The notes beneath the pieces were generated by a model. It saw nothing but the letters and a program-made list of their open reading frames with translations. It was not told where the DNA came from and ran no database searches. This document shows positions 9,553-18,687 of a DNA stretch of 36,996 nucleotides, one piece after another. Made by a program: the position numbers and the translations under genes. Source of the DNA: Bradyrhizobium sp. STM 3843 (GTDB taxonomy: Bacteria > Pseudomonadota > Alphaproteobacteria > Rhizobiales > Xanthobacteraceae); the NCBI RefSeq assembly GCF_000239815.1, contig NZ_CAFK01000349.1, positions 11 to 37,006 on the forward strand, in the 5' to 3' direction. Numbering within the stretch: the first letter of the stretch is position 1; every line of letters begins with the position of its first letter.

Positions 9553-10785
9553 TCAGCGCTCTGCAAGTTGCTTGTTGTCGGACGCTGCGCCGTCGCGCTC
9601 GCCCATCGCGGCGACCTGCGTCTTCAACAGGGCGCCGGGACGCACGCGTTGCAGGCCGTTGACGACGACGCGGTCGCCGGGCTTGAGGCCGGTCTGCACG
9701 ATGCGAAGCCCCTCGACGGTGCCGCCGATCGTGATGGGACGGTAGAGCGCGCGCTCGTCGTCGCCGACCACCATCACGAATTTCTTGTCCTGGTCGGTGC
9801 CGATGGCGCGCTCGTCGAGCAGCACAAGCGTCTGCTGCTGCGGCTGGCCCATGCGGACGCGCGCGAACTGGCCCGGGATCAGCCGGCCCTCGTCGTTCTT
9901 GAACACGGCGCGCACGCGGATCGTGCCGCTCTGGCCGTTGACCTGATTGTCGATCAGCTGGATATGGCCCTTGGCGGAAAAGCCGCCGGACGTCGTCATC
10001 TCGACCGGGATGCGGTCGAGATTGCCGCGCTTGCCGGAGGCGTCAGCGACCGCATTCAGCGCGCGCAGCACCACCTCTTCGTCGGCGTCGAAGCTCGCAT
10101 AGATCGGGTTGACCGACACCAGCGTGGTCAGCACCGGCGAGGCCGACCCCGCGGCGACGAGATTGCCGACGGTGACCTCGATCTTGCCGACCCGACCGTC
10201 CACCGGCGCGCGGACCTCGGTGTAGTCGAGATTGAGCTTGGCGGTCTGCAAGGTCGCTTCCGCGGCTTTGACGTTGGCAATGGCCTCGCGATTGCCATTG
10301 TCGCGCTGGTCGTAGTCGCGCCGAGTCACGACTGCGTTGCCGACCAGTTGCGCGCCGCGCTCCAGCTCGTTGGCGGCAAAGGCCGCACGCGCCTTGGCGG
10401 CTTCGAGCTGGGCCTGGGCCTTGTCCACTTCGGCGGCGTAAGGCGCGGGGTCGATCTTGAACAGTACGTCGCCGGCTTTCACCAGCGCGCCCTCGGTGAA
10501 ATTGGTCGAAAGAATAGCGCCGGCCACCCGCGGCCGGACCTCGACCCGCTCGACCGCCTCCAGCCGCCCGGAGAATTCATCCCAGAGCGTGGCTTGGCGT
10601 GGCTCGACCACCGAAACGGTCACAGGCACGGCCTGCTCTGGAGCCGCGGCCATGGCCGCGTTCGGGGCGGTATTGAAATAACGATTGCCAGCCACCGAAG
10701 CGCCGGCAAGGAGGACAGCGGCGACCGCGACGGTGCCGAGCAGCCGCTTGAGACGGCCGAAAGGGGGATTCTTGTGCGAGGGCAT
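9553..10785 (-). CDS. RND efflux periplasmic adaptor (membrane fusion protein)
   Basis: A 410-residue adaptor that links the RND pump to the outer-membrane channel. The start at 10785 (MPSHKNPPFGRL) is supported by GGAG 8 bases upstream. It gives a basic N-terminus, one membrane anchor or signal segment at about 16-33, then the lipoyl/barrel-sandwich half-motifs: VSVVEPRQATLWDEFSGRLEAV and the second half around LDYTEVRAPVDGRVGKI. Between them is a helical hairpin rich in alanine and charged residues (KAQAQLEAAKARAAFAANELERG). The C-terminal beta-barrel and membrane-proximal domains follow. The gene leads the efflux operon and is divergent from a TetR-type regulator, the usual arrangement for regulated pumps. 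Confidence 0.94.
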   Translation of the reverse strand: MPSHKNPPFGRLKRLLGTVAVAAVLLAGASVAGNRYFNTAPNAAMAAAPEQAVPVTVSVVEPRQATLWDEFSGRLEAVERVEVRPRVAGAILSTNFTEGALVKAGDVLFKIDPAPYAAEVDKAQAQLEAAKARAAFAANELERGAQLVGNAVVTRRDYDQRDNGNREAIANVKAAEATLQTAKLNLDYTEVRAPVDGRVGKIEVTVGNLVAAGSASPVLTTLVSVNPIYASFDADEEVVLRALNAVADASGKRGNLDRIPVEMTTSGGFSAKGHIQLIDNQVNGQSGTIRVRAVFKNDEGRLIPGQFARVRMGQPQQQTLVLLDERAIGTDQDKKFVMVVGDDERALYRPITIGGTVEGLRIVQTGLKPGDRVVVNGLQRVRPGALLKTQVAAMGERDGAASDNKQLAER

Positions 10786-10800
10786 TCGCGCGCTCCATAT

Positions 10801-10863
10801 TGTAGTGCTCACTACAGATGTAGCGCTGGCAAGCCTTTCGCAAGACACTTATGTATCGGATAC
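10801..10863. promoter_or_regulatory. Operator candidates between the efflux operon and its TetR gene
   Basis: Two inverted repeats lie in the divergent promoter region. The stronger is TGTAGTG-CT-CACTACA at 10801-10816, 16 bp with perfect 7-base arms, 15 bases upstream of the adaptor start codon. The second is GTATC-G-GATAC at 10853-10863. TetR-family repressors bind such palindromes and normally sit between their own gene and the pump operon. That the neighbouring TetR protein binds here is inference. Confidence 0.6.
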
Positions 10864-10996
10864 TACGAAAATGGTAGCCCCCTGTGGGGAAACTGCGCCA
10901 GATCAAAGAAAGCTCTCGAAAGAACAATAAGATAGCCGAACGCCGGCAAGCGCCGGAACGTTGCAGAAGCGGGCAGCAGGGGCAGGAGAGAGGCCA

Positions 10997-11608
10997 ATGG
11001 GCATGGGACGACCCCGAACATTCGACTGCGACGCCGCGCTGGACCAGGCAATGGAGGTGTTCTGGCGTCATGGTTACGAGGGCGCCACCATCGCCCAGCT
11101 GACCGAGGCGATGGGCATCAATCCGCCGAGCCTCTACGCCGCGTTCGGCAGCAAGGAAGGTCTCCTCAAGGCCGCGCTCGACCGCTACACCGAACGTCGC
11201 GCCGCCTGGATGGAGGAGGTGCTGAGCGCGCCCACCGCTCGCGACGTTGCCGAGCGGATGCTGATGGGCGTAGCGGAGAAGCAGACCGATCCCGCCAATC
11301 CGCCCGGCTGCCTGCTGGTCCAGGGTGGAATCGCCTGCGGCACCGGTTCGGCCAGCGTGCCGTTCGAACTCGCCGCCCGGCGCGCCCAGACCGAGGAGCA
11401 GCTGCGCGACCGCTTCGCACGGGCCAAGGACGAAGGCGACCTGAAGCTGTCCGCCGACCCGGCGGCGCTCGCGCGCTACGTTTCCGCGGTCAGCGTCGGC
11501 ATGGGCGTGATGGCCTCCTCAGGCGCCGACCGCGACGCTTTGGCCCAGGTCGCGGCCGTCGCGGTGAAGGCGGTCGAGGAGCAGTCGTCAGGCAGACCAG
11601 AGACATGA
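10997..11608 (+). CDS. TetR/AcrR family transcriptional repressor of the efflux operon
   Basis: A 203-residue regulator. The N-terminal helix-turn-helix is clear: MGRPRTFDCDAALDQAMEVF, then TIAQLTEAMGINPPSLYAAF, about residues 30-50. The C-terminal ligand-binding half contains NPPGCLLVQGG and paired cysteines near GIACG, as in a common AcrR-like subgroup. Start ATG 10997 has AGGAGAG about 6 bases upstream; a TTG at 10961 would add 12 residues with no support. The gene diverges from the RND adaptor gene, so it probably represses the pump and is induced by a pump substrate. Confidence 0.92.
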   Translation: MGMGRPRTFDCDAALDQAMEVFWRHGYEGATIAQLTEAMGINPPSLYAAFGSKEGLLKAALDRYTERRAAWMEEVLSAPTARDVAERMLMGVAEKQTDPANPPGCLLVQGGIACGTGSASVPFELAARRAQTEEQLRDRFARAKDEGDLKLSADPAALARYVSAVSVGMGVMASSGADRDALAQVAAVAVKAVEEQSSGRPET

Positions 11609-11791
11609 CGTGGCGTTCTCGCGACGCCTGTCGCGTCCGAGTGCCCTTGCTAGCGGTCAGCCTGAGGTGATCAGGTCGCAAATGCACGCGCAGCGACACA
11701 TGATCCTCATTTGAGTCTTCTCGAATTGGACCCAAAGCAGAGATTCACTTGCAGCCTCGCCCACGCGCGCCGATCCGCGACATCATGCCGC

Positions 11792-12769
11792 TCAGCAGGG
11801 ATCCCTGCGTGCAAACCGAAGGTTGCGCGGCGAATCGCCAAAACGCGCTCGGAACAGGCGATTGAAATGCGAAACATCGGAAAAGCCGACCTGCAGCGCG
11901 ATATCGGAGATTCGCTGCGCGCCGCCATTTGATTCGGTCAGAAGCTTCAGCGCTTGTTGGAGCCGTAACTCATTCACGTATCCGGTGAACGATGATCCTG
12001 ATGACGCGATCAGGCGCTGCAGATAGCGCGGCGAGATGCCTTGGCAACGAGCGACCGTCTGGACGCTGAGCCCCGGCTCCTGAAAGTGTGCTGCGATGTA
12101 ATCGAGGACGGCAGTATGGCGCGCGGCGACGACCGCGCTCGTACTGCTTTCGCCAAAGGGGAGGCATGCGCTGATTGCGATCGCCACGAGATCATGGATA
12201 TGCGCCACGACCGCATCACGCAGGTTGGGAGCGGCCAAAACATTTTCGTTAAATGTCGACTTCAGATAAGCCATGAGGAGTCGGAGCGCTTCAGTTCGGT
12301 GCGAAACAGGCCGCATCGTGAGCCTTTCGACATTCGTCACGCGCTCTGCAAGCTCTTCGCGCGGTACCGCCAGGCCGAACAACAATCCATCGACATAGGT
12401 GACGGTGGCGATTTCGGAATGCAGAATTGCGATCGCATCGCCGGTGCGAAGGTCAATTTCGCGGCCACGCTGCGACAGCTGACATTTGCCGAGAGAGCAG
12501 ACGACAATTCCAATCGAGTCATCACCATCAGCGAGGTTCGCGCGCAAACGCTTGAAGCGCATCGAGGAGCCTCTCAATGCGAGCTTGCGCAAACCCCGGA
12601 TCGCTTGCAACGTTGCGTCGGCCTGAAACGGAGCCTTCGATAGCGGCTCGATCTCGGCGTGAACTAAGCCCCGCCCAAAGTAGTCGCGCCACAGCGGGAG
12701 TCGCATCCGTTCCGGAAGCTCGCGCGTGGAGAAATGATGCGAGACAAATTCGGCTGCGTCCTTACACAC
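11792..12769 (-). CDS. AraC family transcriptional regulator
   Basis: A 325-residue regulator. The C-terminal hundred residues hold the double helix-turn-helix DNA-binding domain of the AraC/XylS family, including VQTVARCQGISPRYLQRL and the second-helix signature ISDIALQVGFSDVSHFNRLF. The N-terminal 200 residues fit the AraC-binding-like sensor domain found in regulators such as FeaR-type proteins (STRELPERMRLPLWRDYFG at the start). Start GTG 12769 has a very good GGAGGT 5 bases upstream. No obvious catabolic target lies next to it: the upstream side is AT-richer non-coding DNA, and downstream is the convergent TetR gene. Ligand and targets cannot be inferred. Confidence 0.9.
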   Translation of the reverse strand: MCKDAAEFVSHHFSTRELPERMRLPLWRDYFGRGLVHAEIEPLSKAPFQADATLQAIRGLRKLALRGSSMRFKRLRANLADGDDSIGIVVCSLGKCQLSQRGREIDLRTGDAIAILHSEIATVTYVDGLLFGLAVPREELAERVTNVERLTMRPVSHRTEALRLLMAYLKSTFNENVLAAPNLRDAVVAHIHDLVAIAISACLPFGESSTSAVVAARHTAVLDYIAAHFQEPGLSVQTVARCQGISPRYLQRLIASSGSSFTGYVNELRLQQALKLLTESNGGAQRISDIALQVGFSDVSHFNRLFRARFGDSPRNLRFARRDPC

Positions 12770-13598
12770 GGGGGACCTCCAGCCTTTGAACCAGACGTCG
12801 GGATGAAATGCCGCGACAATCTACGGTCGCTATTCGAAGTTTGCAGTCCGCGCACCGGCCTTCTCTAGAGCCGTACGCATGAGTCCAAGACGCTACACCA
12901 TTGGTCTGATAGTCTCATTCACCTGTGATCGATGCGTATGTGAACTGGCTTACGTCGCGGACATTAAATCAGCACTATAATGATTTGAGAAAAAATCTCC
13001 TTTAAGAAGAGAAGATCATGATGGCTCTATTTCTAATTGCTGCTGTCGACTCCAATTCAGACGACTCTATCAACATGCAAGCGCAAATCACAGCTTTACG
13101 ACATCCTTCGCGATTGATCGAACTCAACGATCCGCGTGCAGATGACAACGCACGGCTGGCTGTCCTCTGATACCAATTTCGTGTCGTGGACCGGCAGCCA
13201 CATCGCTCGGTTTGTCGGACACAACTATTTTCGGCGCTGCTGGTTTGGATCTGCCGGTTGAAATGAAATCTGTTGCGGGTGACGTCGACGGTCATGATCA
13301 AGCGGGGTTTGATGATGTCCATCATAATCGAGATGTTTTACCGTGAATATTGCCGTGCTCGCCTCGCCGAAATGCGGAAGCAGCTTTTCATCCCGATGGT
13401 CGGCGGAGTCCAGCAAGGGCCTCCGGTGGACCTCGACGCGTGCGACCCAGATGATCAGGGGAGCAACCGGGTAGGGAAAGAAAGTCCAACCATCAGGTAG
13501 CCCGAGGCTTGTAACCGCATCGATCGGTCGGGCATTCGCTCGGTACGCGGAGCTCCTGAAGTATCCGGGTATCTCGTCGACGTAGATCCGATGACGGC
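12770..13598. other. AT-richer stretch with little recognisable coding
   Basis: About 830 bases of clearly lower GC than the rest of the window. It presumably carries the AraC promoter on the left. A 50-codon frame at 13018-13170 is the best plus-strand coding candidate. On the minus strand a frame through about 13225-13640 has some protein-like segments (PYPVAPLIIWVARVEV) but no supported start, and it runs into the opposite strand of the OpgC-like gene. Decayed or foreign DNA is a reasonable guess. I see no insertion-sequence ends. Confidence 0.5.
13018..13170 (+). CDS. Possible 50-residue small protein
   Basis: An open frame starting ATGATG at 13018 and ending TGA 13170, preceded by the purine-rich AAGAAGAGAAGATC that can serve as a ribosome-binding site. 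The product starts MMALFLIAAVDSNSDDS and has a mixed polar remainder. No family is recognised. The base composition is low in GC. It may be a chance frame in otherwise non-coding DNA. Confidence 0.25.
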   Translation: MMALFLIAAVDSNSDDSINMQAQITALRHPSRLIELNDPRADDNARLAVL

Positions 13599-14780
13599 AT
13601 GCGAGCTCGCCAGGCAGATCAACAAATGCACGATAGAACTCAAACCGCGACGCGATTGATCGATCAAACTCCGCCGGAGTTGGGGGGATCTGGCCGCGAC
13701 CTCCGCATCGATGTCTGTCGCGGCCTCGCCCTGTGGTGGATCTTTCTTGACCATGTTCCCAACAACATCGCAAGCTGGCTGACACCGCGCAGCTATGGCT
13801 TCTGTGATGCCGCCGAGATCTTCATGTTCATCTCGGGCGTGACCTGCGCGTTGGCTTATGGCAGGGCACAGCAGCGCGAGGGCTGGAGCGGCATGATCGG
13901 CCGTTCGCTGCGGCGGGGATGGGACATCTATGCGGCGTTTCTGCTGCTCACGGTCGCTTGCACCATCCTCGTCCACCTCGCGGGCATCGACCATCTTGCC
14001 GACGAGAGCAACACGCGGGTTCTGTTCGAAAGTCCGGGCGCCGCGCTCGAGCAAGCCGCCATCTTGCAATACCGCCCGGTCAACACCGACGTGCTGCCCG
14101 TTTTTGTGATCTATCATGTGTTGTTCGCTCCGCTGTTGTGGTTGCTGCTGCGAGCACCCAACGTGACGCTCGGCCTTTCATTGTTGCTTTATGCGCTCGT
14201 GCAGATCTTCGGCTGGAGCGTTCCAGCCTGGCCCAACAGCGTCTGGTACTTCAATCCGCTGGCTTGGCAGCTTCTGGTCGTTCTTGGCGCCTGGTGCGTC
14301 ATCGAGGGAGAGAAGATCCGGCCGTGGGTGGCGTGGCGCCCGGTGCTCGTTCTTGCGGTTCTCTACCTGGCTTTAGCCCTGATCCTTGCGCTGAGTTGGG
14401 ATATCAAGCCGCCGGTGCCCCGGTCATTGGCGAGTGGCTTCTCGCCCTTGGACAAATCCAATCTTGGTCCGTTGCGGTTGCTGCATTTCCTGGCCCTTGC
14501 AATCGTGGCATGTCGGCTCATTCCTCGGGATTGGCGAGGGCTATCGACAGCGGTGATGCGCTGCGCGAGGCGCTGTGGCGAGAATTCGCTCCCGATATAC
14601 TGTCTCGGCGTTCTGCTGGCGCTTGCCGGTCACCTGACGTTGGTTGAGATTTCCGACCGGCTCGCAATGCAGATCGGTCTCAGCCTTACTGGAATCCTGG
14701 TCATGATCGTCGTCGCGACCCTGCTGAACGCGATCGGCAACAAGCGCGGGCGTCAGCCCCAGTGGACGCAGTCGAGGTAA
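13599..14780 (+). CDS. OpgC-like membrane protein (glucan-modifying acyltransferase family)
   Basis: A polytopic inner-membrane protein of 393 residues with about ten hydrophobic helices. The N-terminal block LRIDVCRGLALWWIFLDH, followed by FCDAAEIFMFISGVTCALAYG, is the hallmark of the OpgC family. Members add succinyl groups to osmoregulated periplasmic glucans, which in Bradyrhizobium-type bacteria are cyclic beta-glucans. The start at 13599 is the first available; an ATG at 13626 (MHDRTQTATR) would also keep the conserved domain. It appears to be a single-gene unit without the glucan synthase genes nearby, so the exact acceptor is uncertain. Confidence 0.82.
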   Translation: MRARQADQQMHDRTQTATRLIDQTPPELGGSGRDLRIDVCRGLALWWIFLDHVPNNIASWLTPRSYGFCDAAEIFMFISGVTCALAYGRAQQREGWSGMIGRSLRRGWDIYAAFLLLTVACTILVHLAGIDHLADESNTRVLFESPGAALEQAAILQYRPVNTDVLPVFVIYHVLFAPLLWLLLRAPNVTLGLSLLLYALVQIFGWSVPAWPNSVWYFNPLAWQLLVVLGAWCVIEGEKIRPWVAWRPVLVLAVLYLALALILALSWDIKPPVPRSLASGFSPLDKSNLGPLRLLHFLALAIVACRLIPRDWRGLSTAVMRCARRCGENSLPIYCLGVLLALAGHLTLVEISDRLAMQIGLSLTGILVMIVVATLLNAIGNKRGRQPQWTQSR

Positions 14781-14986
14781 GGCGCACGAAGCCCGGAGCT
14801 CTCGGGCGCGAGTGGAGAACGATCAGGACGCCGAGCATACCGTGTGGTCCGCCCATGCGCTGCGCGGCGGTCGCTCTTCGCGTGAGTCTCTTGCGCTTCT
14901 TGATCCGGTTGGTTTCTCTGTAGCGGCGTCGTCGGCCGGGACGATGCGCGCCTGCCTTCCCTTGCGACCGATCGGGTTCAGCCTCC

Positions 14987-16453
14987 ATGCGTGTCTTCTC
15001 CGCCGCTCTTGCCACCGAGACTAACACTTTCGCGCCGATGCCCACTGGGCTCGCCACCTTTCATGAGCGGGCCTACTTTCCCGCCGGCACCCATCCCGAC
15101 AAGATGCAGATGCATGGCGGGCCGTTATGGGCGGCGCGGCAGGTCGGACCGTCCAAGGGTTGGACGCTGATCGAGGGGCTGGTTGCGGCCGCCGTGCCCA
15201 ATGGTGTCGTCACCCGCGCCACTTTCGAGACCTTGCGCGACCAGATCCTTGCCGATCTCAAGGCGGCACTGCCGGTGGACATGGTGCTGCTCGGTCTGCA
15301 CGGCGCGATGATCGCCGATGGCTATGATGACTGCGAGGGCGAGCTGATCACGCGCGTCCGCGAGATCGTCGGGCCCGATGTCGTGATCGGCGGCACGCTC
15401 GATCCGCACTGTCATATGAGCGACGCGATGGTCGCAGGGGCGGATCTCCTGATCTGCTGGAAGGAATATCCGCACACCGACATTTTTGAGCGCGCGCAGG
15501 AGCTGGTCGCGTTCTGCACCGCGCTGGCCGAGAAGCGGCTGAAGCTTCGGCACGCGCTGGTCGATACCGATATGATCGTCACCCTGCATACCACCCGCGA
15601 GCCGGTGCGGAGCTTTGTCGATCGCGTGAGCGCGCTGGAGGGCAGGGACGGCATCGTCTCGGCTTCGATCGTGCACGGCTTCGGCTGGGGCGATACGCCT
15701 GACATGGGCAGTAAGGTCCTCGTCTATAGCGATGCGGCCGCGGACCCGGATGGTGTCAGCGCCAAGGCGCTGGCGCGACGGCTCGCGGACGAGCTGATCG
15801 CGATGCGCGACGCCGTGACCGAGCGCATGCCCGGCATCGACGCGGCACTGGATCAGGCGCTGGGCACCGAGGGGACGATCGTGCTGGCCGACGCCAGCGA
15901 CAATCCCGGCGGCGGCGCGCCCGGCGATTCCACCTTCCTCCTGCACCGGATCATCGCGCGAAAAATCAGCAATGTGTGCCTGGGGCCGATCTGGGATCCG
16001 ATCGCGGTGCGCATCGCCTTCGATGCCGGCGTCGGCGCGAAGCTGCCGCTGCGGATTGGCGGCAAGATCGGGCCGCTCTCCGGTGATCCCGTCGACGCCA
16101 CCTGGGAGATCAAGGCGCTGAAGTCGGACATGGTGATGACGGGGCTCGCCGGCACGCCGGCCAAGCTCGGCGATTGCGCGCTGATCGCCTGCGACGGTGT
16201 CGAGGTCGTGATCACGACCTTTCGCTGCCAGGCGTTCGGCACCGATCTCTTCACCCAGCTCGGCTGCGACCCGCGCACCCGCAAGCTCGTCGTGGTCAAG
16301 TCAGCACAGCATTTCCGCGCGGCCTATGCGCCGATCGCAACCGCCGTGATCACGGTTGATGCGCCCGGCGTGGTGGCGCGCGACGTGACCACCTTGCCGT
16401 ACAAAAAGATCAAACGCCCGAAATGGCCACTCGATGAATTGCCAAGGGCGTGA
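14987..16453 (+). CDS. M81 family metallopeptidase (MlrC/microcystinase C-like)
   Basis: A 488-residue protein of the M81 family, named for MlrC, which cleaves linearised microcystin. Most environmental members have unknown substrates. Candidate zinc ligands are seen in GTLDPHCHMSDAM (Asp139, His141, His143) and KEYPHTD (His163). LLGLHGAMIADGYDDCEGEL at about 101-120 is another conserved block. The C-terminal MlrC domain follows from about residue 300 (VLADASDNPGGGAPGDS). The start ATG 14987 yields MRVFSAALATETNTF, the typical family N-terminus with its conserved ETNTF. There is no signal peptide, so it acts in the cytoplasm. No transporter or hydrolase partner is adjacent. Confidence 0.92.
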   Translation: MRVFSAALATETNTFAPMPTGLATFHERAYFPAGTHPDKMQMHGGPLWAARQVGPSKGWTLIEGLVAAAVPNGVVTRATFETLRDQILADLKAALPVDMVLLGLHGAMIADGYDDCEGELITRVREIVGPDVVIGGTLDPHCHMSDAMVAGADLLICWKEYPHTDIFERAQELVAFCTALAEKRLKLRHALVDTDMIVTLHTTREPVRSFVDRVSALEGRDGIVSASIVHGFGWGDTPDMGSKVLVYSDAAADPDGVSAKALARRLADELIAMRDAVTERMPGIDAALDQALGTEGTIVLADASDNPGGGAPGDSTFLLHRIIARKISNVCLGPIWDPIAVRIAFDAGVGAKLPLRIGGKIGPLSGDPVDATWEIKALKSDMVMTGLAGTPAKLGDCALIACDGVEVVITTFRCQAFGTDLFTQLGCDPRTRKLVVVKSAQHFRAAYAPIATAVITVDAPGVVARDVTTLPYKKIKRPKWPLDELPRA

Positions 16454-16489
16454 GGCGCGGCGTCGATGTGCCAGAATGCGACGCCAGCG

Positions 16490-16912
16490 CCAGCGCTCTT
16501 AACTTTCGGAACGTGGTCGGAACGAAGCATGTCCGAATCGCTGGCGGGGCCAAGTGCGTCACTTGTTCACGACTAGATGTCGGGCCTTGGCAGGCGAAGC
16601 ACGCCATATTCAGCTCGAGCAGATCAGCGCGGCCGTTTAGATTCGAACTCGAAAAGTTAAGCTCGGCGCAAGTGCCGGGCTGTGCCCGAGCCGCCGAAGA
16701 TGTCGGCGGTCGCGTCCATCAGATGCTTCAAAACGAGACGTTATGCGCGCTGCTCTTAAGTTCTGGAACAGGCTTCGAACGAAGCATGTCCGAATCGCTC
16801 GCGCTGTCAGGTGCGTGATCTGTTCACCGCCAGATGTGGCGACCTGCTCGGGCGGCATACAACATGCAGCTGAAGGGGTCGACGTGCGAGGTGATATCGG
16901 CTCCGAAAAGTT
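16490..16912. repeat. Imperfect tandem duplication (about 255 bp) downstream of the porin gene
   Basis: Two related blocks lie about 255 bases apart. Both start with GCTCTTAA and carry an identical 23-base segment (16520-16542 and 16777-16799). They continue with similar GTGCGT, TGTTCAC and AGATGT words and end in CGAAAAGTTAA plus a GC-rich hairpin. The right copy has the intact terminator; the left copy has only a weakened version (AGCTCGGC / GCCGGGCT) without the T-run. I see no gene in 16454-16967. The left block probably arose by duplication of the region behind the porin gene. Confidence 0.7.
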
Positions 16913-16939
16913 AAAGCCCGGCGCGAGCGCCGGGCTTTT
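16913..16939 (-). terminator. Intrinsic terminator of the porin gene
   Basis: An 11-bp GC-rich stem (AAAGCCCGGCG / CGCCGGGCTTT) with a CGAG loop lies 30 bases past the porin stop. T-rich sequence follows the stem when read leftward (TTTAACTTTT), and TTTT follows it when read rightward, so it can work in both directions. Confidence 0.85.
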
Positions 16940-16967
16940 GCTACTCGACTCATCAGGATGCGATCGA

Positions 16968-18554
16968 TCAGAACGCAACCTGCGTGCGCATCGCGAAGGC
17001 ATCGAACGTCGAACCCGCATTGACGGTGCTGGTCGAGCTGGCCTGCTTGGAGATGTCGCCATGCAGATAGTTGAACATGAAGCGGATGTTGCTGCTGACG
17101 TACCAGTTCAGGCCCGCAGTGTAGATGTTCTGCCGTCCACCGGCGATGCCGGCAGCGGTCGCGAGCTGGTCGTTCAGGTCGATCGTGCTGAAGCGTCCGG
17201 CGATCTCCCAGGCCCCCCAATTGCCCGCCTGCCACGAGAACGGGTGTGACGGCGCGACGCCGCCGTAGGAGGCGCTCGCGGCGTTGTACTTGTGGCTTTC
17301 GCCGGTCAGGACATAGCTCGCCTCGACATAGCCGCCCTGGAATTTCAGGCTCGAGGCGCCGAACGGCGGCAGGCCGGTGTTGGCGGTGCGGTCGACGTTG
17401 AACCAATAATATTCGCCCTGGGCGAAGAATGACCCGTAGGTCCCGGCGGCTTCGACGCCGTAGACCTGGGCGCTGGAGACATTGGCGATCGCGCCGGTCG
17501 AGACCAGCGTGGTCGGATCGATCCGCAGCTCCGGACGGTCGCTCAGGGTCAGTGTCTGCGCCTGCGTGACGAGGTTGCGCGGCGGCTGGATCAGCCATTC
17601 CGCATCGGCACCAAGGTGGAATGAATAGTCCGGGCCACTGACGACCTGGCCGGCGACGCGCGCCACCGCACCATATTGCTCGCTGCTGGCTGCAGGCGTG
17701 ACGCTGGAGGCCGAGTGGATCTGGCCGGTCGTCGGTCCCGTGACGTAGGCGCCGGCCCAGAACTGGTCATTCCACCAGCGCGAGCCGAAGGCCGAGCGGA
17801 AGTCGCCAGCCGCGATGTTGGTCGCGACGATGCCGGCCGAGGCGCGCTCCATGAACAGGATGTCATTGGAGCTCGTGGACTCATCGAGCGTCCAGGGCAG
17901 GTCCATGATGCCGCCCTCGATCGCCATCTTGCCGCCGAACGGTCTGAAGCCTGTGTAGCTCAGATAGGCGTTCTCGACGCCCGAGGTGCCGCCGCCCGGG
18001 AGCGATCCGGGTGCCGTGCCGCCGAAGCCATCGGACGAACCGCCGAAATCATAGATCAACGCATAATTCCAATCGCCCAAGAACTTACCCAAGATGCCGA
18101 TGCGCGCGCGGCGTACGTTCTCGCCGCTGTCGAGCTTTTGCGGTGACGTCGCCGCGCTGTTGGGCCGGTAGTTATAGCCACCGACGTCGAAATGCAGCCG
18201 GCTGGTCAGCGAGATGCAGTTTTCGCCATCGATGGTGCAGATGGTCGGACGGTTGTTCGGCATGGTCACGACCACGCCGGATGCCGCCACCGGCCCCTTG
18301 GTCGGGATCGCCGCATTGGCATTGGCGACCGCGGCCTTGATGTCGGCCTTTGCGGTTTCCGCTTTCGCGCTCGCCGTCGCGGCCGCCTGTGTATTGGCCG
18401 TGGTCTGCTTCTGCAGCCTGTCGAGCTTCTGCTCCAGGATCTTGAGCTGCTGCTTCAACAGCGCGATCTCGGCCTCGCTGCTCTCGGCCGCGTGCGCCGA
18501 CGACGCTGCCAGCAGCCCCGCCACGGCCACCATCGTTGCCGTTCGTATGGTCAT
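16968..18554 (-). CDS. OprP/OprO-type outer-membrane porin
   Basis: A 528-residue outer-membrane beta-barrel porin related to the phosphate-selective OprO/OprP family. The start at 18554 (MTIRTATMVAVAG) has AAGGGG 6 bases upstream and gives a signal peptide cut after AHA near residue 22. Next comes a coiled-coil-like segment (EAEIALLKQQLKILEQKLDRLQKQ), seen in many alphaproteobacterial porins and thought to trimerise or contact peptidoglycan. The barrel follows and the protein ends in a terminal phenylalanine (RTQVAF), the usual barrel-assembly signal. It is transcribed alone, with an intrinsic terminator behind and a 22-bp inverted repeat ahead. Ion selectivity cannot be judged. Confidence 0.9.
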   Translation of the reverse strand: MTIRTATMVAVAGLLAASSAHAAESSEAEIALLKQQLKILEQKLDRLQKQTTANTQAAATASAKAETAKADIKAAVANANAAIPTKGPVAASGVVVTMPNNRPTICTIDGENCISLTSRLHFDVGGYNYRPNSAATSPQKLDSGENVRRARIGILGKFLGDWNYALIYDFGGSSDGFGGTAPGSLPGGGTSGVENAYLSYTGFRPFGGKMAIEGGIMDLPWTLDESTSSNDILFMERASAGIVATNIAAGDFRSAFGSRWWNDQFWAGAYVTGPTTGQIHSASSVTPAASSEQYGAVARVAGQVVSGPDYSFHLGADAEWLIQPPRNLVTQAQTLTLSDRPELRIDPTTLVSTGAIANVSSAQVYGVEAAGTYGSFFAQGEYYWFNVDRTANTGLPPFGASSLKFQGGYVEASYVLTGESHKYNAASASYGGVAPSHPFSWQAGNWGAWEIAGRFSTIDLNDQLATAAGIAGGRQNIYTAGLNWYVSSNIRFMFNYLHGDISKQASSTSTVNAGSTFDAFAMRTQVAF

Positions 18555-18687
18555 GATAATCCCCTTTGTAGCTACAGCCACCCTGCAATCGCCTCAAATT
18601 GTAGGAAACTCGGGTGAAGGTCCTGCGACAGCCTATTCGCGATTGGCTGATTCCTGCTCTGTGAAAACAACATGGGGGGACGTCTGC

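Noticed and set aside
13225..13785. Minus-strand frame opposite the start of the OpgC-like gene
   Set aside because: Some segments look protein-like, but there is no supported start, no recognised family, and it overlaps a real gene on the other strand; kept only as a possible decayed gene.
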